DNA of 64,000 nt from Sphaerisporangium rufum (GCF_016863395.1 NZ_BOOU01000030.1:1-64000), one strand, 5' to 3'. Shown: positions 46,802-55,958, counted from the stretch's first letter. Notes: generated by a model from the letters alone, not told the origin. Numbers and translations: made by a program.

Positions 46802-46953
46802 GCTCCAACTGGACCGCGGTCGCGATGGTCTTCCTCGGCCTGTTCATGGCCGGCGGGGTCGTGTCCTTCCTCCGCCAGGGCATCAAGATCGGCGCCGTCG
46901 TGCTGGGCGTGGGCGCCGCGCTCGCCGTCACCGCGGGGGTGATGTGGTGGTGA
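46798..46953 (+). CDS. Small membrane protein in the his operon
   Basis: A 51-residue protein with two predicted membrane helices ([20 protein letters not shown] and [20 protein letters not shown]). It starts at a GTG that overlaps the hisB stop and ends inside the hisH ribosome-site region, so it is translated with the operon. It is shorter than most gene-finding limits. Small membrane proteins at this point of the his operon occur in other actinobacteria. No function is known. Confidence 0.75.
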   Translation: MSSNWTAVAMVFLGLFMAGGVVSFLRQGIKIGAVVLGVGAALAVTAGVMWW

Positions 46954-47579
46954 AGAAGGTCGTGGTCCTGGACTACGGATCGGGCAACCTGCGCTCGGCC
47001 GAGCGGGCCCTGGCCCGCACCGGCGCCGAGGTGACGGTGACCGCCGACTTCGACGCGGCGCTGGAGGCCGACGGGCTGGTGGTACCGGGTGTCGGCGCGT
47101 TCTCGGCCTGCATGGCCGGGCTGCGCGCGGTGCGCGGCGAGCAGATCATCGGACGCCGGCTGGCGGGCGGCCGCCCGGTGCTCGGCATCTGCGTCGGCAT
47201 GCAGATCCTCTTCGCCGAGGGGGTCGAGCACGGTGAGCGCACCGAGGGGTGCGGCGAGTGGCCGGGGGTGGTCGAGCGCCTGGAGGCGCCGGTGCTGCCG
47301 CACATGGGGTGGAACACCCTGCGGGCCCCCCGGGAGTCGGTGCTGTTCGCCGGGATGGACCCCGGCACCCGGTTCTACTTCGTGCACTCCTACGGCGTGC
47401 GCGACTTCACCCTGCGCACCGACGGCGGCCTGACCGCCCCGCTGGTCACCTGGGGCGAGCACGGCGTGCCGTTCGTCGCGGCGGTGGAGAACGGCCCGCT
47501 GATGGCGACCCAGTTCCACCCGGAGAAGTCCGGCGACGCCGGCGCGGCGCTGCTGTCCAACTGGGCCGGCACGCTGTGA
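46950..47579 (+). CDS. hisH: Imidazole glycerol phosphate synthase, glutaminase subunit
   Basis: A 209-residue class I glutamine amidotransferase. The catalytic Cys is in [11 protein letters not shown] and the His-Glu pair in [12 protein letters not shown]. It supplies ammonia to HisF. Three in-frame GTG codons (46944, 46947, 46950) precede the conserved [13 protein letters not shown]; the last overlaps the previous stop and was chosen. Confidence 0.95.
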   Translation: MKKVVVLDYGSGNLRSAERALARTGAEVTVTADFDAALEADGLVVPGVGAFSACMAGLRAVRGEQIIGRRLAGGRPVLGICVGMQILFAEGVEHGERTEGCGEWPGVVERLEAPVLPHMGWNTLRAPRESVLFAGMDPGTRFYFVHSYGVRDFTLRTDGGLTAPLVTWGEHGVPFVAAVENGPLMATQFHPEKSGDAGAALLSNWAGTL

Positions 47580-47604
47580 GCCCGCGCGGTTCCCGGGCAT
47601 CGGA

Positions 47605-47943
47605 ATGAGCAAGGAACGGGCCCGCCGCCGCGCCGCGCGCGAGGCCGAGCAGGCCCGCCAGGCCGCGCTGCGGGCCGAGCGCGAGGCGCGGCGCGCCCGG
47701 TGGCGGGGCCGGCGCGCCCGGCTGGCCGCCCTGGTTCCCCGCCCGGTCCGGGTGGCCCGCCAGGGCGGGGTGCTCGCCCGGCGCCGGCGCGCGCAGAACG
47801 CCGTGATGGCCGTGCTCTTCGTACTGCTCCAGGCGCTGGCCTGGCTGCTGCTGCCGGGATGGGCGGCCCGCGCCGGCGTCCTGGTGTTGTCCCTGTTGCT
47901 GCTCCCGGTGCTGGTCACCGTGGTATTCGACCGGAGGTCGTGA
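47605..47943 (+). CDS. Arg-rich membrane protein in the his operon
   Basis: A 112-residue protein. The first 65 residues are strongly basic and helical ([20 protein letters not shown]). Two hydrophobic helices follow ([20 protein letters not shown] and [16 protein letters not shown]). It sits between hisH and priA in the same direction, a position where similar unnamed proteins occur in related actinobacteria. It may be a membrane protein whose cytoplasmic head binds nucleic acid or ribosomes; that is only a guess. Confidence 0.75.
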   Translation: MSKERARRRAAREAEQARQAALRAEREARRARWRGRRARLAALVPRPVRVARQGGVLARRRRAQNAVMAVLFVLLQALAWLLLPGWAARAGVLVLSLLLLPVLVTVVFDRRS

Positions 47944-47946
47944 ACG

Positions 47947-48669
47947 ATGTCGCTGGTGCTGTTGCCCGCCGTGGACGTGGCGGACGGCCAGGCGGTGCGC
48001 CTGGTCCAGGGGGAGGCCGGTACGGAGACCTCCTACGGCGACCCGCTGGCCGCCGCGCTGGCCTGGCAGTCGGCGGGCGCCGAGTGGATCCACCTGGTCG
48101 ACCTGGACGCCGCGTTCGGCCGCGGCTCCAACCGCGAACTGCTGGCGTCGGTGGTCGGCGCGCTCGACGTGCAGGTCGAGCTGTCCGGCGGCATCCGCGA
48201 CGACGCCTCGCTGGCGGCGGCCCTGGCCACCGGCTGCCGGCGGGTCAACATCGGCACCGCCGCCCTGGAGGACCCGGCCTGGTGTTCCAAGATCATCGCC
48301 GAGCACGGCGACCGGATCGCGGTGGGCCTGGACGTGCGCGGCACCACCCTGGCCGCCCGCGGGTGGACCAAGGAGGGCGGCGACCTGTGGGAGGTGCTGG
48401 ACCGGCTGGAGGCGGACGGCTGCCCGAGGTACGTGGTCACCGACGTCACCAAGGACGGCACGCTGCGCGGGCCGAACCTCGACCTGCTGCGCCAGGTGTG
48501 CGCGCGCACCGACCGCCCGGTGATCGCCAGCGGCGGGGTGTCCTCGCTGGACGACCTGCGCGCGCTCGCCACGCTGGTTCCCGACGGGGTGGAGGGCGCC
48601 ATCGTCGGCAAGGCGCTGTACGCCCAGGCGTTCACCCTTCCGGAGGCGCTGGCGGCGGTGCGGGCATGA
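47947..48669 (+). CDS. priA: Bifunctional phosphoribosyl isomerase A
   Basis: A 240-residue TIM barrel. [20 protein letters not shown] and [15 protein letters not shown] at the start, [10 protein letters not shown] and [20 protein letters not shown] in the second half hold the two catalytic aspartates. In actinobacteria this protein acts as both HisA (ProFAR isomerase) and TrpF (PRA isomerase). No trpF is seen among the trp genes here, which agrees. Confidence 0.93.
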   Translation: MSLVLLPAVDVADGQAVRLVQGEAGTETSYGDPLAAALAWQSAGAEWIHLVDLDAAFGRGSNRELLASVVGALDVQVELSGGIRDDASLAAALATGCRRVNIGTAALEDPAWCSKIIAEHGDRIAVGLDVRGTTLAARGWTKEGGDLWEVLDRLEADGCPRYVVTDVTKDGTLRGPNLDLLRQVCARTDRPVIASGGVSSLDDLRALATLVPDGVEGAIVGKALYAQAFTLPEALAAVRA

Positions 48670-49436
48670 CCGTCGCGGTGCGGGTGATCCCCTGCCTGGA
48701 CGTGGACGCCGGGCGGGTGGTCAAGGGGGTGAACTTCGAGAACCTGCGGGACGCGGGCGACCCGGTCGAGCTGGCCCGCCGCTACGACGCCGAGGGCGCC
48801 GACGAGCTGACGTTCCTGGACATCACCGCCTCCTCGGGCGACCGGGCCACCATGCTGGACGTGGTGCGCCGCACCGCGGAGGAGGTGTTCATCCCGCTGA
48901 CCGTGGGCGGCGGGGTGCGTTCGGTCGCCGACGTGGACCGGCTGCTGCGGGCGGGCGCGGACAAGGTCTCGCTGAACACCGCGGCGATCGACCGGCCCGA
49001 GCTGCTGACCGAGGCGTCCCGCCGGTTCGGTGCCCAGTGCGTGGTGCTGTCGGTGGACGCGCGGCGGGTGGTGGACGGGCCGCCCACCCCGTCGGGGTTC
49101 GAGGTGACCACGCACGGCGGGCGGCGCGGCACCGGCATCGACGCGGTGGAGTGGGCGCGACGTGGCCAGGACCTGGGCGTGGGGGAGATCCTGCTCAACT
49201 CCATGGACGCCGACGGCACCCGCGACGGCTACGACCTCGCGATGCTCCGCGCGGTCCGGGCGGCGGTCACCGTGCCGGTGATCGCCAGCGGCGGGGCGGG
49301 GCGGCTGGAGGACTTCCCGCCGGCGGTGGCGGCGGGCGCGGACGCGGTGCTCGCGGCGAGCGTCTTCCACTTCGGGCAGCTGAAGATCGGCGAGGTGAAG
49401 GAGACGCTGCGGCTGGCGGGGCATCCGGTGCGCTGA
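48666..49436 (+). CDS. hisF: Imidazole glycerol phosphate synthase, cyclase subunit
   Basis: A 256-residue TIM barrel. [20 protein letters not shown] contains the first catalytic Asp, and [20 protein letters not shown] holds the second. It forms the HisH-HisF complex. The ATG overlaps the priA stop as ATGA. It is the last gene of the operon. Confidence 0.96.
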   Translation: MTVAVRVIPCLDVDAGRVVKGVNFENLRDAGDPVELARRYDAEGADELTFLDITASSGDRATMLDVVRRTAEEVFIPLTVGGGVRSVADVDRLLRAGADKVSLNTAAIDRPELLTEASRRFGAQCVVLSVDARRVVDGPPTPSGFEVTTHGGRRGTGIDAVEWARRGQDLGVGEILLNSMDADGTRDGYDLAMLRAVRAAVTVPVIASGGAGRLEDFPPAVAAGADAVLAASVFHFGQLKIGEVKETLRLAGHPVR

Positions 49437-49473
49437 GCCGGACGGCTCCGCCTGGATAAGCGCGACTTTAGGC

Positions 49474-49498
49474 TTTACCCGCGTTGTAACGTGGTAAA
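49474..49498. promoter_or_regulatory. Extended dyad after hisF
   Basis: Outer arms TTTACC (49474-49479) and GGTAAA (49493-49498) enclose inner arms CGTT and AACG. The nearly symmetrical 25-base element lies 37 bases after the hisF stop and about 95 bases before the next start. It may be an operator of the gene at 49594 or the end signal of the his operon. Confidence 0.4.
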
Positions 49499-49593
49499 CG
49501 CGTTCAGAATGTGAAATGTGATCCCAGCGCGTCCGATGATCCGCTACGGTCATGCGGGTTCCGCATCGTGTCGTTGAGATCGAGGATCTGCGC

Positions 49594-50679
49594 GTGACTA
49601 CTCCACCCAGTGGCCCGCACCCGGGTTCCCCCTACTCCGGTGAGGGGCACCCGCCGGCCGGCTACCCGAGCCCCGGGCAGGGGCACGACCCCTACGGCCG
49701 CGCTTCCGGCGGGTCCGGCCAGGACACCTACCGGTACCCGGCCGGCCAGGACGGGTACGGCCAGGGTGGCGCGCGGCAGCACGCCGCCCAGGGGTACGGG
49801 TCCCAGGGATCCGGCCAGGGCTACGAGGCCCCGGGCTACGGTCAGGGGCACGGGGCCCAGGGGTACGACCAGGGCCACCAAGCCCAGGGCCATGGCCAGG
49901 GTCACGGCGGCCAGGGATACGGCGGGCAGGGATACGGCGGGCAGCAGTACGGCGCACCGTACGGCCCCGGCGCCGGCCAGGGCCATGGCCAGGGCGACCA
50001 GGCTTACGGCCAGGACGGGTACCCGGCCGCCGGCCGGCCGCAGGACGCCTACGCCGGCCCGGGCGGGTACGGCCAGGAGCCGGTGCACGCTGGTCAGCAG
50101 GGATACGCCGGCCAGCAGGGATACGCCGGGCAGCAGTACGGCGGGCCGCAGCAGGGCCAGTACCCGCCGGGCGCGTCGAGCGACCCCTACCAGCAGCAGG
50201 GTGCGGCGGGTCCGGCGCAGGACCCGTTCGCCCGGCAGCAGGACGCGGCGGGCCCGTGGCCGGCCGGCGACCAGACCGCCGCGGCGCCGAAGTCCAAGGG
50301 CAAGAGCAAGATCCTCGGAGCGCTCGGCGCGGTCGGCGTCTTCGTGGCGATCGCGGCGATCAAGTTCGGTGGCGTCTTCGCGGTCCGCGAGGGGGTGCAC
50401 GCGGTCGGCGACCAGGTCACCGGCGCGCCGCGCATCGCCGCCGTGGGCGACTGCCTGGCCGGCCAGACCAAGGACACCCTGAAGGTGGTCGAGTGCGCCG
50501 ACGCCACCGCGGAGTGGAAGGTGGCCCAGAAGGTCGACGGCAAGACCGAGGCCCAGTTCGACGCGGACAAGGAGCTCAGCATGTGCCGCAGCTCCAAGGT
50601 CACCTCGGCCTACTGGGAGGGCAGGCGTAACGGCGGTACCGGCTACGTCCTGTGCCTGGTGCCCACCAAGAAGGGCTGA
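49594..50679 (+). CDS. Gly/Tyr/Gln-rich membrane protein with Cys-containing outer domain
   Basis: A 361-residue protein. The first 225 residues are low-complexity repeats of the GYGQGHGAQGYDQGHQ type. A Lys-rich segment (PKSKGKSKI) precedes one membrane helix (LGALGAVGVFVAIAAIKFGG), and the C-terminal 90 residues form an outer domain with Cys residues in VGDCLAGQ, VVECADA, LSMCRSS and YVLCLVP. Similar proteins are common and unnamed in actinomycetes. The N-terminal repeats resemble those of the CD225 protein at 59109. GTG 49594 was chosen over an upstream ATG because GAGGA lies 7-8 bases before it. Confidence 0.7.
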   Translation: MTTPPSGPHPGSPYSGEGHPPAGYPSPGQGHDPYGRASGGSGQDTYRYPAGQDGYGQGGARQHAAQGYGSQGSGQGYEAPGYGQGHGAQGYDQGHQAQGHGQGHGGQGYGGQGYGGQQYGAPYGPGAGQGHGQGDQAYGQDGYPAAGRPQDAYAGPGGYGQEPVHAGQQGYAGQQGYAGQQYGGPQQGQYPPGASSDPYQQQGAAGPAQDPFARQQDAAGPWPAGDQTAAAPKSKGKSKILGALGAVGVFVAIAAIKFGGVFAVREGVHAVGDQVTGAPRIAAVGDCLAGQTKDTLKVVECADATAEWKVAQKVDGKTEAQFDADKELSMCRSSKVTSAYWEGRRNGGTGYVLCLVPTKKG

Positions 50680-50738
50680 CCCCGGCGGGCGGCGCCGGTC
50701 CGCGGCCGGACGACGCCGCCTTCCGCCGGCCCGGCGGC

Positions 50739-50900
50739 TCAGGCGAACAGGTGCGAGAAGAACTGGGCGAGCCGCCCGGCGCCGGTGCTGATGCCGTCCA
50801 TCATGCCGCGGACCGCGGACGCGGCCTCGGCGGGCCGGGAGAACAGGTAGAAGGCGGCGAAGGCGACGGCCAGGTAGAGCAGTATTTTCTGTGTCTTCAT
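50739..50900 (-). CDS. Conserved-type small membrane protein, 53 residues
   Basis: Starts at ATG 50900 with GGGAGG 7 bases upstream and reads MKTQKILLYLAVAFAAFYLF, then a short helix, ending AQFFSHLFA. One N-terminal membrane helix with a short amphipathic tail is typical of small conserved actinobacterial membrane proteins. The strong ribosome site and coding pattern support a real gene. The function is unknown. It is convergent with the Gly/Tyr/Gln-rich gene. Confidence 0.7.
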   Translation of the reverse strand: MKTQKILLYLAVAFAAFYLFSRPAEAASAVRGMMDGISTGAGRLAQFFSHLFA

Positions 50901-51077
50901 CGGACGCCTCCCTCGCGGTCCCGCTGCCGGTCACCGGGTAACGGGCCGGCCGGATCACCGGAATGAGCCCATCCCTCGACCGGCATGATGCTACCCGCGC
51001 TCACCCGCTATGTCCGGAAATATCGGGGATCTGGCGGCTGAGGGCGTGCGGCCGGCCACCGGGGCATGGCCATGGGG
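50901..51077. other. Gap with no recognised gene
   Basis: 177 bases between the small membrane gene and a gene fragment. I see no gene or clear signal in it. Confidence 0.3.
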
Positions 51078-51227
51078 CTAGACGCGGCGCCGGAGCCGGC
51101 AGCCTCCGAACCCGGCCGGCAGCAGTGCGAGAGCCACGAACATCGACAGTTCCGTCCACTGGAACGCCGAGTACCGGCCACCCGGGTGGTGGACGTACGC
51201 GAAGTGCAGGTTCTTCGCGGCCAGACA
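51078..51227 (-). pseudogene. 3' fragment of a membrane-protein gene
   Basis: On the minus strand this reads LAAKNLHFAYVHHPGGRYSA, then FQWTELSMFVALALLPAGFG and ends CRLRRRV-TAG (51078-51080). It looks like a real loop, a membrane helix and a basic C terminus. Upstream the frame turns into Arg/Pro-rich sequence and meets a stop at about 51300, with no start codon. It is probably the leftover end of a deleted gene. Confidence 0.35.
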
Positions 51228-51378
51228 GCGGTGATCCCCGGGGGGCCGGCGGACGGCGCGGGCCGGTGAGCGCGGCCGGCGTGCACCCCGGGCGGCTCGT
51301 CAGGCGGCCGGGGAGGCGGTGGGCGCCCGGCGTCGCCGGCGGCCGGAGTGCCGCGCCGGTCGTGCCCGGCGGCCCGGA

Positions 51379-52011
51379 CTACAGGCCGAGGGAGGCGCCG
51401 CGCAGCCGCTCGACGGCGGCCGGGTCGCCCTCGAAGGAGACCTCCGCGTGGTCCTGGCGGCCGAAGACGAACAGCAGCAACTCGGCCGGCTCGCCGGTGA
51501 CGATCACGTGCGGCTCGGCCCGCCGTCCGCCGATCTTGCGCCCGTCCGGGTGCCGCAGCACCACGCCGACCGGGGATCGGCGCAGCAGCAGCCGGGCACC
51601 GGCCGACAGCCGCCGCCAGAACAGCTCCTGCAGGTCGGCCGGCAGCTCCCGCGGCCGCCATCCCGGTTCGGCGCGCCGCACGTCCTCGTGGTGCACGAAG
51701 AACTCCAGGGTGTTGGCGGCGGCGTCCAGCCCCGGCAGCAGGCCGTAGGGGGAGAACCGCGGCGGCCCCTGCCGCACCTGGGCGACCAACTCGGCGAAGC
51801 CGCGCTCCTTGAGCCGGCGCTGCACCGCGGCGGTGTACCCGGCCAGCGGCTTGATCGCGATCCCGCCAGCGGCGTCCGGGCGGTGCTCGCGCAGCACCAG
51901 ATGGGCGGCCAGGTCGGCGGTGTCCCACCCCTCGCACAGCGTCGGAGCGTCCGGACCGAGGCGGTCCAGCAGGTCACACAGGGCGGCGCGCTCGGCGCGG
52001 GCGTGATTCAC
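51379..52011 (-). CDS. TIGR03085-family metal-binding protein
   Basis: A 210-residue DinB-like protein. The N-terminal bundle (ARAERAALCDLLDRLGPDAP, CEGWDTADLAAHLVLREHRP) and the later FFVHHEDVRRAEPGW carry the His ligands of the mycothiol-dependent/DinB fold; the overall pattern is that of TIGR03085. The GTG at 52011 begins the conserved part. The function is unknown; relatives are mycothiol-dependent enzymes. Confidence 0.85.
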   Translation of the reverse strand: MNHARAERAALCDLLDRLGPDAPTLCEGWDTADLAAHLVLREHRPDAAGGIAIKPLAGYTAAVQRRLKERGFAELVAQVRQGPPRFSPYGLLPGLDAAANTLEFFVHHEDVRRAEPGWRPRELPADLQELFWRRLSAGARLLLRRSPVGVVLRHPDGRKIGGRRAEPHVIVTGEPAELLLFVFGRQDHAEVSFEGDPAAVERLRGASLGL

Positions 52012-52160
52012 CCTGATCAGCCTACAAGGCGCCCCCGGGCCGGCCAGGCGGGGCCGCACCGATGACCCGGGCATGGGCGGGAATAAACCCGTTGCGGCCG
52101 ATGATAGGGATGAAGGCGGAAAGCCGCGTCCCACGTCCCCTGCCGGAGAGGATCCCCCGC

Positions 52161-53978
52161 GTGCCGAGCGAGCCCGATCAACGTCCGTCCGTCATGCGGC
52201 AGGGCCTCGGCGTCCTGGCCTACGCGATCAGGACCGAGCCGGGGGTCTTCACCGGAGCCGTGCTGGCCAGCGCGGTCTACGGCGTGATGACCGTCGGTTC
52301 GTCGTGGGCGCTGGGCTGGGCCACCGAGCACGCCGTGCTGCCGGCGTTCCGCACCGGGCGCGCCACGCAGGGCACCCTGGCGGTCGCGGCGCTGCTGATC
52401 GTGGGCGTCGCCCTGGTGAAGGCGCTCGGGGTGATCGGCCGGCGGGTGCTGGCCGGCATCATGCAGTACCGCATGCAGGCCCGCTCCCGCCGGGAGGTCT
52501 CCCGCCAGTACCTGCGGCTTCCGCTGGCCTGGCACCACCGGCATCCGACCGGCCAGCTGCTGTCCAACGCCAGCTCCGACGCCGAGGCCGCCTGGGCCCC
52601 GCTCGCCCCGCTGCCGATGGCCATCGGCGTGGTGGTCATGCTGGTGGTCGCGGCGGGGGCCATCCTGCTGGTCGACCCGGTGCTGGCCCTGGTCGGTTTC
52701 CTGGTCTTCCCGGCCATCGCCGCGCTCAACTTCGTCTACCAGCGCCGGCTGTCGCCCCGGATGATGCGGGCCCAGCAGTTGCGCGCCGAGGTGAGCGAGA
52801 TCGCCCACGAGAGCTTCGACGGCGCGCTGGTCGTCAAGACCCTCGGCCGGGAGGACGCCGAGGCGGCGCGCTTCCAGACCCGGGCCGACGCGCTGCGCGA
52901 CGCCAACATCACCGTGGGCCGCATCCGCGGGCTGTTCGACCCGCTGCTGGAGGCGCTGCCCACGCTCGGCGTCCTGGCGGTGCTGCTGGTCGGCTCGCTG
53001 CGCCTGGCGGGCGGTGACGTCACCCCCGGCGAGCTGATCCAGGTCGCCTACCTGTTCACGCTGCTGGCCTGGCCGATCCGCGCCCTCGGCTGGGTCCTCG
53101 CCGAGCTGCCGCGCAGCGCCGCCGGCTGGTCGCGGGTGCGGGCCGTGCTCACCGCCTCGGGGTCCATGGAGTACGGCACCGCCCGGCTCGCCGGGACCGG
53201 GCCCGCCACGCTGGAGGTCCGCGACCTGACCTACGCCCACGTCCCGGACACCCCCGTGCTGGCCGGGGTGACCTTCACCGTGCGTCCCGGACGCACCCTC
53301 GCGCTGGTCGGCCCGACCGGCGCCGGCAAGTCGACCCTCACCCAGCTGATGGTCCGGCTGATCGACCCCGACCGCGGGCAGGTGCTGCTGGACGGCACCG
53401 ACCTGCGCGAGGCGGCACAGGGCGAGGTCAGCGCCGCCGCGTCGCTGGTGCCGCAGCAGACCTTCCTGTTCGACGACACCGTGCGCGGCAACCTCGCGCT
53501 GGGCACCCGCGACCCGGTGCCGGACGAGCGGATCTGGGCGGCGCTGCGCCTGGCGCAGGCGGAGGGGTTCGTCAGCGCCCTGCCCCGCGGGCTGGACACC
53601 CGGATCGGCGAGCGCGGCGCGACGCTGTCGGGCGGCCAGCGGCAACGGCTGGCGCTGGCCAGGGCGCTGGTGCGCACCCCCCGGATGCTCATCCTGGACG
53701 ACGCCACCTCCAGCGTGGACGCCCAGGTCGAGAGCAGGATCCTGCGCGGGCTGCGCGAGGGGTCGCCGGAGTCGACGGTCGTCGTGGTCGCCTACCGGAT
53801 GGCCACGATCGCGCTGGCCGACGAGGTGGTCTACCTGGAGCACGGGCGGGTGGTCGACCGCGGCACCCATGACGAGCTGCTCACTCGGTGCCGGGGCTAC
53901 CGCGACCTGGTCACCGCCTACGAGCGCGAGGAGGCCGAGCGGGCGTCGCTCGACGCCGGTGAGGAAGTGGTGGCATGA
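52161..53978 (+). CDS. ABC exporter half-transporter, degenerate ATP site
   Basis: A 605-residue type IV ABC exporter half with six membrane helices and an ATPase domain. Walker A is GPTGAGKST and the signature is LSGGQRQR. Walker B reads MLILDDATSS, where Asp replaces the catalytic Glu, and the switch position reads VVAYRMATI, where Tyr replaces His. With the next gene it should form a heterodimer with one inactive ATP site, as in TmrAB or TM287/288. GTG 52161 is preceded by GGAGAGG. It overlaps the next gene as ATGA. Confidence 0.92.
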   Translation: MPSEPDQRPSVMRQGLGVLAYAIRTEPGVFTGAVLASAVYGVMTVGSSWALGWATEHAVLPAFRTGRATQGTLAVAALLIVGVALVKALGVIGRRVLAGIMQYRMQARSRREVSRQYLRLPLAWHHRHPTGQLLSNASSDAEAAWAPLAPLPMAIGVVVMLVVAAGAILLVDPVLALVGFLVFPAIAALNFVYQRRLSPRMMRAQQLRAEVSEIAHESFDGALVVKTLGREDAEAARFQTRADALRDANITVGRIRGLFDPLLEALPTLGVLAVLLVGSLRLAGGDVTPGELIQVAYLFTLLAWPIRALGWVLAELPRSAAGWSRVRAVLTASGSMEYGTARLAGTGPATLEVRDLTYAHVPDTPVLAGVTFTVRPGRTLALVGPTGAGKSTLTQLMVRLIDPDRGQVLLDGTDLREAAQGEVSAAASLVPQQTFLFDDTVRGNLALGTRDPVPDERIWAALRLAQAEGFVSALPRGLDTRIGERGATLSGGQRQRLALARALVRTPRMLILDDATSSVDAQVESRILRGLREGSPESTVVVVAYRMATIALADEVVYLEHGRVVDRGTHDELLTRCRGYRDLVTAYEREEAERASLDAGEEVVA

Positions 53979-55750
53979 CATCGCTGCGCGTCGAGGAACG
54001 CTCGGCCATCGCGACGCTGCGCACCGGGCTGGCGCTGTCGCCGGAGTTCCGCGCCGGCCTGCCGGTGACGCTGCTGCTGGCGGCGCTCGCCACCGTGGGC
54101 AAGGTGATCGTCCCGATCGCGGTGCAGCAGGTCGTCGACCGCGGCCTGAAGGGTTCCGCGCCCGACCTGCCGTTCATCAGGACCGCGGTGCTGTGGTGCG
54201 CCGCCGCCGTGGTGCTGACCGCGGTGTGCGGTTACCTGATGAACGTCCGCCTCTACCGTTCCACCGAGTCCGGGCTGGCGACGCTACGCGGCAAGGGGTT
54301 CCGCCACGTCCACGACCTGTCGGTGCTCACCCAGAACACCGAACGGCGCGGCGCGCTGGTCTCCCGGGTCACCGGTGACGTCGACCAGATCAGCACGTTC
54401 ATGCAGTGGGGCGGGCTGATGGTGATCGTCTCGGTGGGGCAGCTGCTGATCGCGGGCGTGCTGATGGCCGTCTACTCCTGGCAGCTCGCGCTGGTGGTGT
54501 GGGGCTGCTTCCTGCCGCTGGTCATCGTGCTGCCGCGTTTCCAGCGCTGGGTCGCCCGCGCCTACACCGACGTCCGCGAGCGCGCCGGCGACATGCTCGC
54601 CGCGATCAGCGAGTCGGTGGTCGGCAGCGCCGTCATCCGCGCCTACGGCTCGGAGGAGCGCACCGCGCGGCGCATCGACGCGGCCGTGCACGCCCACCAG
54701 CGGTCGCAGACCCGGGCCCAGAAGATCATCGCGTTCACCTTCCCCACCACCGAGCTGGTCGGCGCGGTGGCGATCGCCGGCGTGGTGCTGCTCGGGGTGC
54801 GGCTCGGCGTGGCCGGCGAGATCTCCGCCGGCCGGTTGATCGCGTTCCTGTTCCTGATCACCCTGTTCATCAGCCCGCTGCAGACGGCCACCGAGGTGCT
54901 CAACGACGCGCAGAACGCCGTCGCCGGCTGGCGGCGGGTGCTGGGCGTGCTCGACACGCCCGCCGACGTGGCCGATCCGGGACCGGCCGGTCAGGTGCTG
55001 CCGCGCGGGCCGATCACGGTCTCCTTCCGCGATGTCGGCTTCGCCTACCCCGGCGGGCCGCCGGTGCTGCACGGGGTGTCGGTGGACATCGCGCCGCGTA
55101 CCCGGATCGCGGTGGTCGGCGAGACCGGGTCGGGTAAGACGACCTTCGCCAAGCTGCTCACCCGGCTGATGGACCCCACCGCGGGCCAGGTGCTGATCGA
55201 CGGGGTGGACCTGCGCCAGGTGCGGTTCTCCTCGCTGCGCGAGCGTGTCGTCATGGTGCCGCAGGACGGCTTCCTGTTCGACGGGTCGCTCGCCGACAAC
55301 ATCCGCTACGGCCGCCCGGCGGCGAGCGACGAGGACATCGCGCTGGCGATGACCGAGCTCGGGCTGACCGACTGGCTGGACGGGCTGCCCGCCGGGTTGA
55401 ACACCCCGGTCGGCCAGCGCGGGGAGTCGCTGTCGGCCGGGGAGCGCCAGCTCGTCGCGCTGGCCCGCGCCTATCTGGCCGACCCCGACCTGCTGCTGCT
55501 CGACGAGGCGACCTCCGCGGTCGACCCGGCCACCGAGGTGCGGCTGGCCCGCGCCCTGGACGGGGTGACCCGCGGCCGCACCGCCGTGTCCATCGCGCAC
55601 CGGCTGTCCACCGCCGAGGCCGCCGACGAGGTGCTGGTGTTCGAGCACGGCCGCATCGTCCAGCGCGGCCCGCACGCCGAGCTGGTGGCGCGGGACGGCG
55701 TCTACGCCGACCTGTACGCGTCATGGACGTCCGCGGCCCGCACGTCCTGA
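53975..55750 (+). CDS. ABC exporter half-transporter, catalytic ATP site
   Basis: A 591-residue half-transporter. Six membrane helices precede an ATPase with Walker A GETGSGKTT, canonical Walker B LLLLDEATSA and the His switch in SIAHRLST, but a divergent signature, LSAGERQL. This complements its partner: the competent site is made from this Walker A/B and the LSGGQ of the first protein. The substrate is unknown; such pairs export drugs, lipids or peptides. The ATG overlaps the previous stop. Confidence 0.92.
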   Translation: MTSLRVEERSAIATLRTGLALSPEFRAGLPVTLLLAALATVGKVIVPIAVQQVVDRGLKGSAPDLPFIRTAVLWCAAAVVLTAVCGYLMNVRLYRSTESGLATLRGKGFRHVHDLSVLTQNTERRGALVSRVTGDVDQISTFMQWGGLMVIVSVGQLLIAGVLMAVYSWQLALVVWGCFLPLVIVLPRFQRWVARAYTDVRERAGDMLAAISESVVGSAVIRAYGSEERTARRIDAAVHAHQRSQTRAQKIIAFTFPTTELVGAVAIAGVVLLGVRLGVAGEISAGRLIAFLFLITLFISPLQTATEVLNDAQNAVAGWRRVLGVLDTPADVADPGPAGQVLPRGPITVSFRDVGFAYPGGPPVLHGVSVDIAPRTRIAVVGETGSGKTTFAKLLTRLMDPTAGQVLIDGVDLRQVRFSSLRERVVMVPQDGFLFDGSLADNIRYGRPAASDEDIALAMTELGLTDWLDGLPAGLNTPVGQRGESLSAGERQLVALARAYLADPDLLLLDEATSAVDPATEVRLARALDGVTRGRTAVSIAHRLSTAEAADEVLVFEHGRIVQRGPHAELVARDGVYADLYASWTSAARTS

Positions 55751-55764
55751 CCGGTGCCGTCCTG

Positions 55765-55788
55765 AGCCGGCCTTCTCCTAGGCCGGCT
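55765..55788 (+). terminator. Terminator of the ABC operon
   Basis: AGCCGGCCT (55765-55773) and AGGCCGGCT (55780-55788) form a perfect 9-bp stem with the loop TCTCCT, 15 bases after the stop at 55750. The short tail TCC follows. Confidence 0.75.
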
Positions 55789-55810
55789 TCCGTCCGATCC
55801 GCTGCCGGCC

Positions 55811-55900
55811 GATCCGTCACGGCCTGATCCGTCACGGCCTGACGCGGCGCGGCCTGACGCGGCGCGGTCTGACGCGGCGGGGTCTGACGCGGCGCGGTCT
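55811..55900. repeat. Six tandem 15-bp repeats
   Basis: Two units GATCCGTCACGGCCT are followed by four units of GACGCGGCGCGGTCT type (55841-55900). A seventh, diverged unit begins at 55901. The array lies between the ABC terminator and the stop of the leftward gene at 55959, in no credible gene. Slippage amplification is the likely origin. Confidence 0.75.
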
Positions 55901-55958
55901 GATCCGGCGCCGCCGGCCGACCGGCACCGCGCCTGGCCGGACCGCTCGGCGGCGCCGG

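Noticed and set aside
55811..55900. CRISPR-like array
   Set aside because: Units are 15 bp, directly adjacent with no spacers, and no cas gene is near.
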